NCBI GenBank assembly: GCA_040880485.1
Contig: JBBDIJ010000009.1
Span: 186,001 to 250,000, forward strand
Length of the DNA stretch: 64,000 nt
Source of the DNA: JBBDIJ01 sp040880485
GTDB lineage: Bacteria > Bacteroidota > Rhodothermia > Balneolales > Balneolaceae
Reading direction: 5' to 3'
The position numbers and the translations under genes were made by a program. Position 1 is the first letter of the stretch. Each line of letters starts with the position of its first letter. A model generated the notes under the pieces. It worked only from the letters and a program-made list of their open reading frames with translations, was not told where the DNA came from and made no database searches. Below, in pieces: positions 26,726-35,289 of the stretch.

Positions 26726-27556
26726 TCAGTCGGTTTGAGTGATTTCAGTTCCGTCTGCAGATTCTCCGAGAGAGTCCAGTTCATCGAGAGTACGGCTATA
26801 GAGTCGTTCCACTTCTTCACGATTATTTCCAGATGGGAAAAGTTGTAGATAACGGTCATAACTCTCCAGTGCCAAACGGTATCTCTCTGCTTTTCGCTGC
26901 TCAACACTATTGTCGGCATAAAGTATATAGGCTTCCATCTGCTTCATCAGTGCGGGTTCGGCCCAATCCGATTCCGGGTATTGATCCAGAATACGGGCAA
27001 AGTAGATGGCAGCCGCACTGAATCTGTTTGTTCTCATATAGAATTCGGCCGCATTGAACTGTTTCCTTGCGAGCTTGTTTCGCAGTTCATCGATATACTC
27101 CCCCGCTTCATTGACACGTTCCGAATTTTGGTGTCTTGAGTTGAACAGTCGGAAATATTCAATTGCTCGCCTGGTAAAGGCCTGATCGAGGCGATACCTC
27201 GGGCTCAAATGATAGTAACTGAGCGCGATTTTAAAATCGACCTCCTCCCTTCTGGGGGAGTCAATATAGAGTGAGGAATATCGTTCAAATTCTGCAGCAG
27301 CAGAAAGATAGCGCTCGTATCTGAAATAGCTCTCTGCAAGATAATACTGGGCTTCCTGGCCTATGGCAGTACCTCTTCCAGACTCCACTACTGTAGAGAA
27401 AGCATCTGCTGCCTGGACCCACCTCTCATTCTCAAATTGGGTATAAGCTTTTTCAAAGGCCTCTTCCAGACTGTCTCCGGGACGGATCAGTTCCTGATTA
27501 CTGCAAGAGGATAGTACAAGGAGCATGATAGTCAGTAGTGGTAGCGTTCTCATCAT
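26726..27556 (-). CDS. bamD: Outer-membrane assembly lipoprotein BamD
   Basis: BamD is the TPR lipoprotein of the BAM complex, which inserts beta-barrels into the outer membrane. The 276 aa have a lipoprotein signal with lipobox LSSC, lipid-modified at C18. Five TPR-like helical pairs follow (about 32-235), including FENERWVQAADAFSTVV, YFRYERYLSAAAEFERY and YPESDWAEPALMKQME. The gene lies between a polyprenyl synthase and nadD, with gaps of 4 and 10 bp, in a long co-directional run. Confidence 0.92.
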   Translation of the reverse strand: MMRTLPLLTIMLLVLSSCSNQELIRPGDSLEEAFEKAYTQFENERWVQAADAFSTVVESGRGTAIGQEAQYYLAESYFRYERYLSAAAEFERYSSLYIDSPRREEVDFKIALSYYHLSPRYRLDQAFTRRAIEYFRLFNSRHQNSERVNEAGEYIDELRNKLARKQFNAAEFYMRTNRFSAAAIYFARILDQYPESDWAEPALMKQMEAYILYADNSVEQRKAERYRLALESYDRYLQLFPSGNNREEVERLYSRTLDELDSLGESADGTEITQTD

Positions 27557-27560
27557 TGTA

Positions 27561-28556
27561 TTAATGATCCCTTCGGTTCAAAAAATTAATAATCTCCATA
27601 AGATCTTCTTTCGCAGGGGAATCTTCAAATCTATTCACCGTTGCCAGAGCAGACCTGTAGTATTCGGTCATTCTCAACTTCGCATCATCAATAACACCTG
27701 AGTCCCTGAATATCTGAACAGCATCATCCACCATTCGGTCGGTAACCTCTTTTCCTGATGTACAATTCTGTAACAGAACAAGCTCTGATCCACTGCATCT
27801 CTCCAACGCAAGTAACATCAAATATGTTTTCTTCCCCTCTCTGATATCCCCACCGGACACCTTCCCAAACTTTGCTTCGTCGGCAATGACATCCAGAAGG
27901 TCGTCCTGGATCTGAAATGCAAGCCCAAGATCCTTTCCAAGCCTGTCCAGAGCCTTGAGTTCCTGATCGGAAGCACCGGCCACGATTGCGCCTGAAACCA
28001 GTGAAGCACTGATCAGAGCAGCAGTTTTTCCCTCTATCATTTCCAGGTATTCTGAGGAGGAAACAGTGAATCTATGTTCAAATTCCAGATCCAGGGCCTG
28101 CCCCTCACAAACTGTCCGGGTTGAATCCAGAATCGTATTGTAAAGCAGCTGAAACTGCTTAGTGCTCATGCTGTCCAGATACCCTGAGAGAATTCGAAGT
28201 GCCTCGACCATAAGCTCATCACCAGCGAGGATGGCCACAGGCATGGTCCACTTTTTGTGAACGGTCTTTCTGCCCCTGCGGGTTTCTGCCTGATCCATAA
28301 TATCATCGTGAACCAGCGTAAAATTGTGAATCAGTTCAATAGATAGCGCAGCAGGAAGTGCTCTGTCATGAGACGCTCCATATAGTCTGGCCGCAATGAG
28401 AACCAGGGCAGGTCGTATACGTTTCCCGCCGTTACCAAGCACATAACGGCAAGGATCATAGAGAGTCGCCGGTTTTTCCTTTATCGGGAGCTCACGAAGT
28501 GCCTTTTCAATGTATGGTATGGTATGGGTTCTCAGACGTTCCAGTACTTTCTCCAA
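27561..28556 (-). CDS. Polyprenyl (geranylgeranyl/farnesyl-type) diphosphate synthase
   Basis: A trans-prenyltransferase that elongates allylic diphosphates with IPP. The first aspartate-rich motif is VHDDIMDQAETRRG near 87-100 and the second is QIQDDLLDV near 217-225. The GNGGKRIRPALVL stretch near 41-53 binds IPP. The 331 aa and a two-residue spacing in the first DDxxD motif are compatible with a short- to medium-chain product; length cannot be predicted reliably. IPP isomerase lies upstream, so the two probably act in one pathway. Confidence 0.92.
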   Translation of the reverse strand: MEKVLERLRTHTIPYIEKALRELPIKEKPATLYDPCRYVLGNGGKRIRPALVLIAARLYGASHDRALPAALSIELIHNFTLVHDDIMDQAETRRGRKTVHKKWTMPVAILAGDELMVEALRILSGYLDSMSTKQFQLLYNTILDSTRTVCEGQALDLEFEHRFTVSSSEYLEMIEGKTAALISASLVSGAIVAGASDQELKALDRLGKDLGLAFQIQDDLLDVIADEAKFGKVSGGDIREGKKTYLMLLALERCSGSELVLLQNCTSGKEVTDRMVDDAVQIFRDSGVIDDAKLRMTEYYRSALATVNRFEDSPAKEDLMEIINFLNRRDH

Positions 28557-28617
28557 ATGTATAGAGCGATTGGATTCAAAGTGGGTGAAGATAAAAAAAA
28601 GAAGTCAGGTTCCCCTC

Positions 28618-29637
28618 TCAAACTTTGCGCAGATGATACGTGCGAAGCTGATCCGTAGACTGACAACCAAGAAGTGTAAGAATCATCCTCATCTCCTCTT
28701 CCCACAGGTGAAATTGCTTTTCAAGTTTGTCTATCCCACCTTCATGCAGCAGCCGAATTATGGGTGCGGCAGTCGCTGTAAAGTTAGCTCCAAGCGCTAT
28801 CGCTTTTACCATATCTGCCGTGGTCCTGATCCCTCCCGATCCAATAAGATTAAAAGAGAAATCGCTTCTAAGTGAGGCGACTTGCAAAATCGATTCAGAA
28901 GTCGGAATACCCCAATCATTAAAAAAGGAATCTTCTGAAACCGGACTCTTCCTCAGATTCTCGATACGAGACCAACTTGTTCCACCGGCTCCCGCTACAT
29001 CGATGCCCTTTACCCCGCACTTCAGAAGCCGGTGGGCCGTCTCCTTAGAGATCCCGGCTCCCGTCTCTTTGACAATGATCGGGAGGCTACAGCTTTCCAC
29101 AAGGTCGGAAATACCCTCTTCTATGCCACAAAAGTTTCGATCCCCTTCCGGCTGCATCAACTCTTGTAAAGGATTCAGGTGAATGATAAGAGCGTCTGCC
29201 CGGATCGTGGAAATCAAGAGGTCGAGATCTTTTTCAGAGATACCCCCAATGCACTGTGCGCCACCAATATTGGCCGCAATAAAAGCTTCAGGGGCTCTCT
29301 CTCTGACAACAGAGAAAGATTTGACTGTATCAGGTTCTTCCAGCATGACCCGCTGACTTCCCACACCAAAAGGGAGATTCCACCTTTCACAAAATTCAGC
29401 GATTTCGGAATTTACACGAACGCCCCCGCTGTACCCACCTGTCATCGAAGAGATGAAAAGTGGAAAACTGAACGTTCGCCCAAGAAGTGAAGTGTGGGTT
29501 GAGACCTCATTAAAATTGGTTTCAGGCAGTGCATTGTGTATAAAATCATACTGCTCGAACCCCGTACTCTTCAGGTAATTCACATCTTCACCGAGTGTCA
29601 ATTGAACGTGATCCTTCTTTCTCTTTTGGATGCTCAT
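28618..29637 (-). CDS. fni: Type 2 isopentenyl-diphosphate delta-isomerase
   Basis: This FMN/NADPH-dependent enzyme interconverts IPP and DMAPP. The 339 aa begin with the typical RKKDHVQL segment. They also contain FISSMTGG near 61-68, GVGSQRVML near 96-104, HLNPLQELMQPEGDR near 152-166, IVKETGAGIS and the TIM-barrel FMN phosphate site GSGGIR. The polyprenyl synthase follows after 61 bp and an SDR precedes it. The gene is within the SUF-led run. Confidence 0.95.
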   Translation of the reverse strand: MSIQKRKKDHVQLTLGEDVNYLKSTGFEQYDFIHNALPETNFNEVSTHTSLLGRTFSFPLFISSMTGGYSGGVRVNSEIAEFCERWNLPFGVGSQRVMLEEPDTVKSFSVVRERAPEAFIAANIGGAQCIGGISEKDLDLLISTIRADALIIHLNPLQELMQPEGDRNFCGIEEGISDLVESCSLPIIVKETGAGISKETAHRLLKCGVKGIDVAGAGGTSWSRIENLRKSPVSEDSFFNDWGIPTSESILQVASLRSDFSFNLIGSGGIRTTADMVKAIALGANFTATAAPIIRLLHEGGIDKLEKQFHLWEEEMRMILTLLGCQSTDQLRTYHLRKV

Positions 29638-29672
29638 GACAACAACATGACAGAGAATGTTTAATAGTGGTT

Positions 29673-30410
29673 CTAAAGCAGCCAGGAGCCACCGTTTATA
29701 TGAAAAGTAGTGCCCGTCATCTGTTTTGCCTGACCACTTGCAATAAATGAGATCACAGACGCAACGTCTTCTGGCGTAGCAAGTTCGTTAAGTGCCAGAC
29801 CATCCTTAACGGACTCTTCCCCCTTTTTCTCTATCGCCTCCCGTGCCATATCGGTATCTACAAATCCAGGGGCTATATTGTAGGCCGTGATTCCCTGTTT
29901 ACCATAGGATCTTGCAATGGTTTTGGTAAACGAGAGCAGCCCCCCTTTTGAAGCTGCATATGCAGGGTATTCGACGGTCTCTCCACGGTATGCAGCACGG
30001 GAGGAGATATTGATGACCATTCCGTCTCTCCCCTTCTCAAGCCAGTCCAGCACAAACCAGCGGGTGAGACGAACCGGGGCGGTCAGATTGATCATTATGG
30101 TTCTCTCCCACTTCTCATTCCAGAAGGATTCCTTAACCTGACACGATGCAGAATCAAATATTCCGGCGTTGTTTATCAGGATATCCGGAAAATGGTGTTT
30201 TTGAAAAAAGGAAGGAATGGACGAGAGGCTGTCTGGATCCGACAGATCTGCCTGTAACGCATGAAAATTGAGGTGCTTCGCAAGGTCATCAGGAACCGAT
30301 GTGCGGTTCCAGGTACCATAGACAGTATAGTTGTTCTCAAGAAGTCTTTTTGCTGTAGTATAACCGATTCCTTTTGTGGCACCAGTTATGAAAACGGTTT
30401 TATTATTCAC
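29673..30410 (-). CDS. Short-chain dehydrogenase/reductase (FabG-like)
   Basis: A classical SDR of 245 aa. The NAD(P) site is TGATKGIGYTTA near 10-21, NNAG lies near 80-83, the catalytic serine is in INISSRAAY, and the Y-K pair is in YAASKGG. The arginine-free loop after the first strand and NRTS near 37-40 hint at NADP. Substrate is unknown; FabG-like 3-oxoacyl reduction is possible but not proved by sequence. It overlaps the DUF2480 gene by four bases. Confidence 0.88.
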   Translation of the reverse strand: MNNKTVFITGATKGIGYTTAKRLLENNYTVYGTWNRTSVPDDLAKHLNFHALQADLSDPDSLSSIPSFFQKHHFPDILINNAGIFDSASCQVKESFWNEKWERTIMINLTAPVRLTRWFVLDWLEKGRDGMVINISSRAAYRGETVEYPAYAASKGGLLSFTKTIARSYGKQGITAYNIAPGFVDTDMAREAIEKKGEESVKDGLALNELATPEDVASVISFIASGQAKQMTGTTFHINGGSWLL

Positions 30411-30925
30411 CGAATCGATCGTTTTTTCCGATTAAATACAGGAACAAATGAGCATGCCTCTCCATACATCAATTTGGCAGCGACCGGTTTGAGCACGCGG
30501 GTTGCCTCGAGATAGGCTTCCGGGGGTATATCTGTTTTCCCGCACCCCTTTAAAAGTACAAACCGGTCTCTGTAAACTTCCGGGTCCATTTCAAGAATCT
30601 TCTCTCTCAAAATTCGATTGCGAGCTGTGGCTTCATCTCCAAAGATAACCGCCTTTGCATATGGATCGGCATGAATGGCCACCAGCATCCAGGCCCAGGC
30701 AGGGACAATGGCATCCGAGCTGCATGTAACCGAGAGCCATACATTACGGTACAGACTCCAGTCATGCTCCGACAAATGGTGTCGATACTCTTTTTCGCGA
30801 AGCAGCAGGCCCTCTTCCAGAAAATTACGAATATCCAAAGTGATCCGCTTCTCTCCGTGCAGCAGTTTTTCCAGATCTACAGTAATCAGTTTGGAAGCCT
30901 GGACCTTATTTACGATTTCACTCAT
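30407..30925 (-). CDS. DUF2480 family protein
   Basis: A 172-aa member of a family that I know mostly from Bacteroidota and relatives, next to Fe-S genes. It starts MSEIVNKVQASKLITVDLE. The conserved core runs through EHDWSLYRNVWLSVTCSSDA, IVPAWAWMLVA and ends VLLKGCGKTDIPPEAYLEATR and KLMYGEACSFVPV. Two conserved cysteines (SVTCSSDA and KGCGKT) could bind metal or a cluster; this is inference. I chose the ATG at 30925, five bases past the upstream stop, over a GTG at 30934. Function unknown. Confidence 0.85.
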   Translation of the reverse strand: MSEIVNKVQASKLITVDLEKLLHGEKRITLDIRNFLEEGLLLREKEYRHHLSEHDWSLYRNVWLSVTCSSDAIVPAWAWMLVAIHADPYAKAVIFGDEATARNRILREKILEMDPEVYRDRFVLLKGCGKTDIPPEAYLEATRVLKPVAAKLMYGEACSFVPVFNRKKRSIR

Positions 30926-30930
30926 AGCTC

Positions 30931-31269
30931 TCACAATGAAAACGATTCACCACATGAACAGGTGCGAACAGCATTTGGATTTTGGAAATGAAATCCCATG
31001 CCCTGCAGCCCGTCTGAATAGTCAAGTTCCGTACCGGCCAGATAGAGGAAACTGCGTCGATCCACGATCATCTCAATGCCGTTACTGGACAGCACCTGAT
31101 CGGTTTCTCCGGCTTTATTCTTCGGGTCGAACCGTAGATCGTAAGTGAGTCCGGAACAACCTCCGCTCACAACAGAAATGCGCACTGCTGAATTTGCAGG
31201 AAGACTCTCTTCCTTCAGTATTTCCGCAATTCTGGCTGCTGCTCTGTTACTTATTGTAATTTCGGACAC
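30931..31269 (-). CDS. sufA: A-type Fe-S cluster carrier (SufA/IscA/ErpA family)
   Basis: A-type carriers receive clusters from the SUF machine and pass them to target enzymes. The three conserved cysteines are present in GGCSGLTY and TCSCGESF. The 112 aa are standard. It is located just after nfu at the end of the SUF genes, so sufA is the best symbol, though sequence alone does not separate SufA from ErpA. Confidence 0.92.
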   Translation of the reverse strand: MSEITISNRAAARIAEILKEESLPANSAVRISVVSGGCSGLTYDLRFDPKNKAGETDQVLSSNGIEMIVDRRSFLYLAGTELDYSDGLQGMGFHFQNPNAVRTCSCGESFSL

Positions 31270-31285
31270 AATGACTCCTTAACGT

Positions 31286-31837
31286 TTATACTGCAATCAC
31301 TTCAATTTCCGGGTCAATTCGCTTGACCATACTCTCTATCGCATAAAGAGTTCCCGAGGTAGCTGTTGGACAGGTTCCACACGCACCCTGATAGTGTACT
31401 TTCAGGCGATTGCCGTCCAGTCCGAGAATTTTGAGCCCTCCTCCGTCGGCAAGCAGGTAGGGTCGCACCTGCTCGTCAAGCATCTTGTTGATCGATTGCA
31501 ATCGCGGGTCGTCCGACTCCTGAACCTCTCTGCTGGCGTGAACCTCACTATCCTCTACTGCATTCAGGACCGTGTCGGCTTCACGAATCGGTGGAGCGAG
31601 TTTTCTGAGCAGGTCGGACCATACGGCTTTTCCGTCCTGAGTGACCGTAATATATCGATCGACATAATAGACATTGATTACATGGTCGATTTCAAACAGT
31701 GCCCGGGCAAGCTTATCCCCGTCCGCTTCTGAAGCATTCTCAAATGATTTTGTAACGCCATTGGTCAGAGGTTCTCCCAGGACGAAACGCATGGCATCGG
31801 GGTTGGGAGTACGTTCGATCTCTTTAATTTTTGGCAT
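31286..31837 (-). CDS. Nfu-type Fe-S scaffold protein
   Basis: The 183 aa have an Nfu N-terminal domain (ERTPNPDAMRFVLGEPL near 7-23) and a C-terminal NifU domain with the cluster-binding CGTCP (YQGACGTCPTATSGTL). The protein can hold a 4Fe-4S cluster at a dimer interface and pass it to apoproteins. It lies between sufS and the A-type carrier, consistent with SUF maturation. Confidence 0.93.
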   Translation of the reverse strand: MPKIKEIERTPNPDAMRFVLGEPLTNGVTKSFENASEADGDKLARALFEIDHVINVYYVDRYITVTQDGKAVWSDLLRKLAPPIREADTVLNAVEDSEVHASREVQESDDPRLQSINKMLDEQVRPYLLADGGGLKILGLDGNRLKVHYQGACGTCPTATSGTLYAIESMVKRIDPEIEVIAV

Positions 31838-31867
31838 AACTCTGTCCTTTTTTGTATTCGAATTCTG

Positions 31868-33109
31868 TCAAAAAAAACTTTTGACGTCCAGGAGGCCTTC
31901 AACCAACCGGTCTATATCCTCCCTGCTATTGTAGAACGAAATAGTAGCCCTTGCTGTTGCGGAGACTCCCAATCTGGTGTGCAGAGGCTGAGCGCAGTGA
32001 TGCCCTGTACGTACTGCAACACCCTGGCGATCCAGAAGCGTTCCTGTGTCATGGGGGTGAATCCCGTCTATTGTAAAACTGATGACTGCAGCACGTTTGT
32101 CGGCATTTCCGTAGATATGAAGTCCGTCTATATTATTCAGATGCTCCAGCGCATATTGCAGAAGTTCCTGCTCTCTGGCCTCTATGCTTTCCATACCAAT
32201 CGAGTTCAGATAGTCAATGGCGGCTGAAAACCCTATACCCGCCGAAATAGGCGGCGTTCCTGCTTCAAAACGATATGGAATCGTATGATAGGTTGTCTTT
32301 TCAAAGGTGACCTGATCAATCATGTCTCCCCCACCTCTGTAGGGGGGCATTGACTCCAGATGTCTGCGTTTGCCAAAGAGAATTCCAAAACCTGTTGGCC
32401 CGCACATTTTGTGAGCCGAAAATGCGTAAAAATCGCAATCGAGTTTCTGCATGTCTACCGGCTGATGCGGGGCCGACTGGGCTCCGTCCAGTAGTACAGC
32501 GGCACCATATTCGTGTGCCAATTCAGTTATTTCCTGAACAGGGTTTACTGTGCCCAATACATTGGAGACGTGGGTAATGGCTACCATTTTGGTACGTCTG
32601 TTCAGTAACGATTCAAACCGGTCCAGATCAAACTCTCCCTTATCGGATACAGGGATGACTTTGATTTCTGCTCCGGTTCTCTCTGCTATCATTTGCCACG
32701 GTACGATATTGGCATGATGCTCCATTTCAGAAAGCACTATGCGATCGCCACTTTTCAAATGCAGAGAGCCAAAACTGTTTGCCACCAGATTGATCGAATC
32801 TGTCGTGCCGGTCGTAAAGATGATCTCTTCAGTGTCCGGGGCGCCAATAAAATGCTGCACCTTGCGACGAGTCTCTTCATAGGCTTCAGTCGCTCTCTGG
32901 CTCAGGTAGTGAATACCACGATGTACATTGGCATGCTCGTAGCGATGATAGTGGTCCAGCCGGTCGGCCACCTGTCGAGGCATCTGACTCGAAGCGCCAT
33001 TGTCAAGATAAACGATTGGCCTGTCGTGAGCGGATACACCGAGTACGGGAAAGTCCTTGCGGATCTTGTCAAAATCGATCTCTTTTATGATTCCGGCATC
33101 GGCTTTCAT
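31868..33109 (-). CDS. sufS: Cysteine desulfurase SufS
   Basis: A group II PLP-dependent desulfurase that removes sulfur from cysteine for cluster assembly. The PLP lysine is in FSAHKMCGPTGFG. The active-site cysteine is in RTGHHCAQPL near the C-terminus. YLDNGASSQMP near 29-39 and TTDSINLVANS are typical. The 413 aa are normal. No SufE gene is in the window; SufU or SufE may be elsewhere. The start overlaps the sufD stop (ATGA). Confidence 0.96.
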   Translation of the reverse strand: MKADAGIIKEIDFDKIRKDFPVLGVSAHDRPIVYLDNGASSQMPRQVADRLDHYHRYEHANVHRGIHYLSQRATEAYEETRRKVQHFIGAPDTEEIIFTTGTTDSINLVANSFGSLHLKSGDRIVLSEMEHHANIVPWQMIAERTGAEIKVIPVSDKGEFDLDRFESLLNRRTKMVAITHVSNVLGTVNPVQEITELAHEYGAAVLLDGAQSAPHQPVDMQKLDCDFYAFSAHKMCGPTGFGILFGKRRHLESMPPYRGGGDMIDQVTFEKTTYHTIPYRFEAGTPPISAGIGFSAAIDYLNSIGMESIEAREQELLQYALEHLNNIDGLHIYGNADKRAAVISFTIDGIHPHDTGTLLDRQGVAVRTGHHCAQPLHTRLGVSATARATISFYNSREDIDRLVEGLLDVKSFF

Positions 33110-34428
33110 GCAGTCATTCGCTCTATCGAAATACCTTTTGTATATCTTTTCACTTCATCCAGGAGCAGGTCATGTACCGATTCAACGGTCACATTTTCGA
33201 TCGTTTCGAGTGCAAACGCATAGGTAAGTACCTCTTTCGCTTTCTCGGCTGTCATTCCACGACTCTGAAGGTAGAAGACCTCTTCAGGATCCAGCTGTCC
33301 AATGGTAGCGCCGTGTGAGCAGAGTACATCATCTGCAAAGATTTCAAGTTGCGGTTTGGTATGAACCAGACCTTCTACAGAGAGAAGCAGATTCCTGTTT
33401 TCCTGAAAGGAATCGATCTTCTGTGCATCTTTACGAACAAATATTTTTCCATTAAAAATAGAGTGTGCATGGCCTTTTACCACCACCTTGTGCAACTGAT
33501 GACTGTTTGCATGAGAATATTTGTGATCCATGACGGAGTGGGTGTCGGATACCTGATTTCCGTCGATGAGTACCAGCCCGTCGAGGGTAAAATCTACTTC
33601 TTCATCATCCTGAATCACTCTGGGTTCATTCCTTGTCATTTGGCCACCGAGTGTGATGGTGTAAGCGTGATACTCGGCATGTCTGGAAAGCCAGGCAATT
33701 GGCCTGGAAAAGTGGAATGCGGATAGACTGTCTCTTTGAATCCTGACATGATGGAGGTGTGCACCTTCATAGAGCCGGAACTCCGAGACAGGTATGGTCA
33801 GATAGCGGTTTTCTGCAAGCCCGATATGATCCTCAATCAGCGTTGCCCTGGAATTTGGTTCAGCGACGACAAGTACTCTTGGTGCTGTAAAGTAGTCTTC
33901 ACTGGCATCGGTATAGATTTGCAGTAACTGAATTGGAGATTCGACTGCTGAATCCTCCGGGAGATAGACAAAACTGCCATCTTCAAAAGAGAGATTATTG
34001 AGCAGTGTAAATGGGTCTTTCTCGTAGTTGATCAGTCTGCCAAGATGCTTTACCACCGCACTGTGGCCGGCATGGTCGGCAAGGTTACCAATGACAACTC
34101 CATCAGGAAGGCCTTCGATGGACGAAAGTGACTTCTGAAAGAGGCCATTCACAAATACCAGACGAGTACTTTCCGACTCTGGGATGAAGTATTTTTCGAC
34201 ATCGCCGGCCTCTGCCGGATCCGACTCGTTTACGGGTAGAAACGGCTCTCTGTTAAGAGGTCTCAGGTCGATGAATCTCCAGGCTTCATCTTTCGGATTG
34301 GGAAATGGAGTCTCCTCCAATTCCCGGAGGCTCTCCTTTCGAAATTCCGGAAATCCATTGCCCACAATCGGTTTGTAATTCGATGCCAATTGATGCAGTA
34401 CAGAGTCTCTGATTTCCACTTTACCCAT
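33106..34428 (-). CDS. sufD: Fe-S assembly protein SufD
   Basis: SufD forms the SufBC2D scaffold with SufB and SufC. The 440 aa include EAWRFIDLRPLNREP near 41-55 and the beta-helix core. The conserved C-terminal DVLCSHGATIGQLDPEEVFYL segment (its start VLCSHGATIGQLD) has the histidine used at the SufB-SufD interface, and ESRGMTAEKAKE-like QSRGMTAEKAKEVL follows. Start and stop overlap its neighbours, so translation is coupled with sufC and sufS. Confidence 0.95.
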   Translation of the reverse strand: MGKVEIRDSVLHQLASNYKPIVGNGFPEFRKESLRELEETPFPNPKDEAWRFIDLRPLNREPFLPVNESDPAEAGDVEKYFIPESESTRLVFVNGLFQKSLSSIEGLPDGVVIGNLADHAGHSAVVKHLGRLINYEKDPFTLLNNLSFEDGSFVYLPEDSAVESPIQLLQIYTDASEDYFTAPRVLVVAEPNSRATLIEDHIGLAENRYLTIPVSEFRLYEGAHLHHVRIQRDSLSAFHFSRPIAWLSRHAEYHAYTITLGGQMTRNEPRVIQDDEEVDFTLDGLVLIDGNQVSDTHSVMDHKYSHANSHQLHKVVVKGHAHSIFNGKIFVRKDAQKIDSFQENRNLLLSVEGLVHTKPQLEIFADDVLCSHGATIGQLDPEEVFYLQSRGMTAEKAKEVLTYAFALETIENVTVESVHDLLLDEVKRYTKGISIERMTA

Positions 34429-35201
34429 TATTCACTCTCTCCATTTACAGTTGCCAGCGATTCCAGCCACTCATACCCTTTATCTTCCAATTGAAGAGCA
34501 AGGCTCTTGTCGCCGGATTTGACAATTTTTCCACCTACCATCACATGTACAAAATCGGGCTCAATGTAGTTGAGCATTCGCTGATAGTGGGTAACCATCA
34601 CAATTGCATTCTCCTCGTTGTGAAGTTGCTTGATACCCTCAGCCACGATCCGCAGCGCATCAATGTCCAGTCCGGAATCGGTTTCGTCAAGGAGCGACAG
34701 CTTCGGTTCCAGGACCGCCATCTGGAAAATCTCATTTCGTTTCTTCTCTCCCCCGGAGAAGCCTGTATTGACAGAGCGTTCGAGAAATTCACGCTTCATC
34801 TCTACCAGAGCAAGCTTCTTTTCCAGATAGTCATCAAATTCCAGCGGATCGAGCTCTTCACGTCCCCGCGCGGCAGCGATGGTATTGTAGGACTCCCTCA
34901 GGAGGGTATTGTTGGTTACACCGGGTACCTCAACCGGATATTGAAAGGCCAGAAAGATACCGAGATGGGCTCTCTCATCGGGATCAAGTTCCGTCAGGTC
35001 CTCCCCTTCAAAAAGAATTTCTCCATCAGTAACCTCATAATCGTGATGGCCGGATACAACTTTGGCAAGTGTACTCTTCCCACTGCCATTGGGGCCCATA
35101 ATTACGTGGATCTCGCCACTTTTCACTTTCAGGTTAACACCTTTGAGGATCTCGCTGCCCTCACCTTCTACAACAGCATGCAAATTTTTGATTTCTAACA
35201 C
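34428..35201 (-). CDS. sufC: Fe-S assembly ATPase SufC
   Basis: An ABC-type ATPase that drives shape changes of the SufBCD scaffold. The 257 aa have Walker A GPNGSGKSTLAK near 37-48, the signature FSGGEKKRNEIFQ near 149-161, the Walker B-type LSLLDETDSGLDIDAL and the switch histidine in MVTHYQRML. Its stop overlaps the sufD start by one base (TAATG). Confidence 0.97.
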   Translation of the reverse strand: MLEIKNLHAVVEGEGSEILKGVNLKVKSGEIHVIMGPNGSGKSTLAKVVSGHHDYEVTDGEILFEGEDLTELDPDERAHLGIFLAFQYPVEVPGVTNNTLLRESYNTIAAARGREELDPLEFDDYLEKKLALVEMKREFLERSVNTGFSGGEKKRNEIFQMAVLEPKLSLLDETDSGLDIDALRIVAEGIKQLHNEENAIVMVTHYQRMLNYIEPDFVHVMVGGKIVKSGDKSLALQLEDKGYEWLESLATVNGESE

Positions 35202-35289
35202 AGTATATAGGTTTGTTTCATTGATTGATTACAGTGAACCGGTACGAGTTTTAATGAAAACCCTCCAAGCTGGACTTTTTCCCTGCAGG

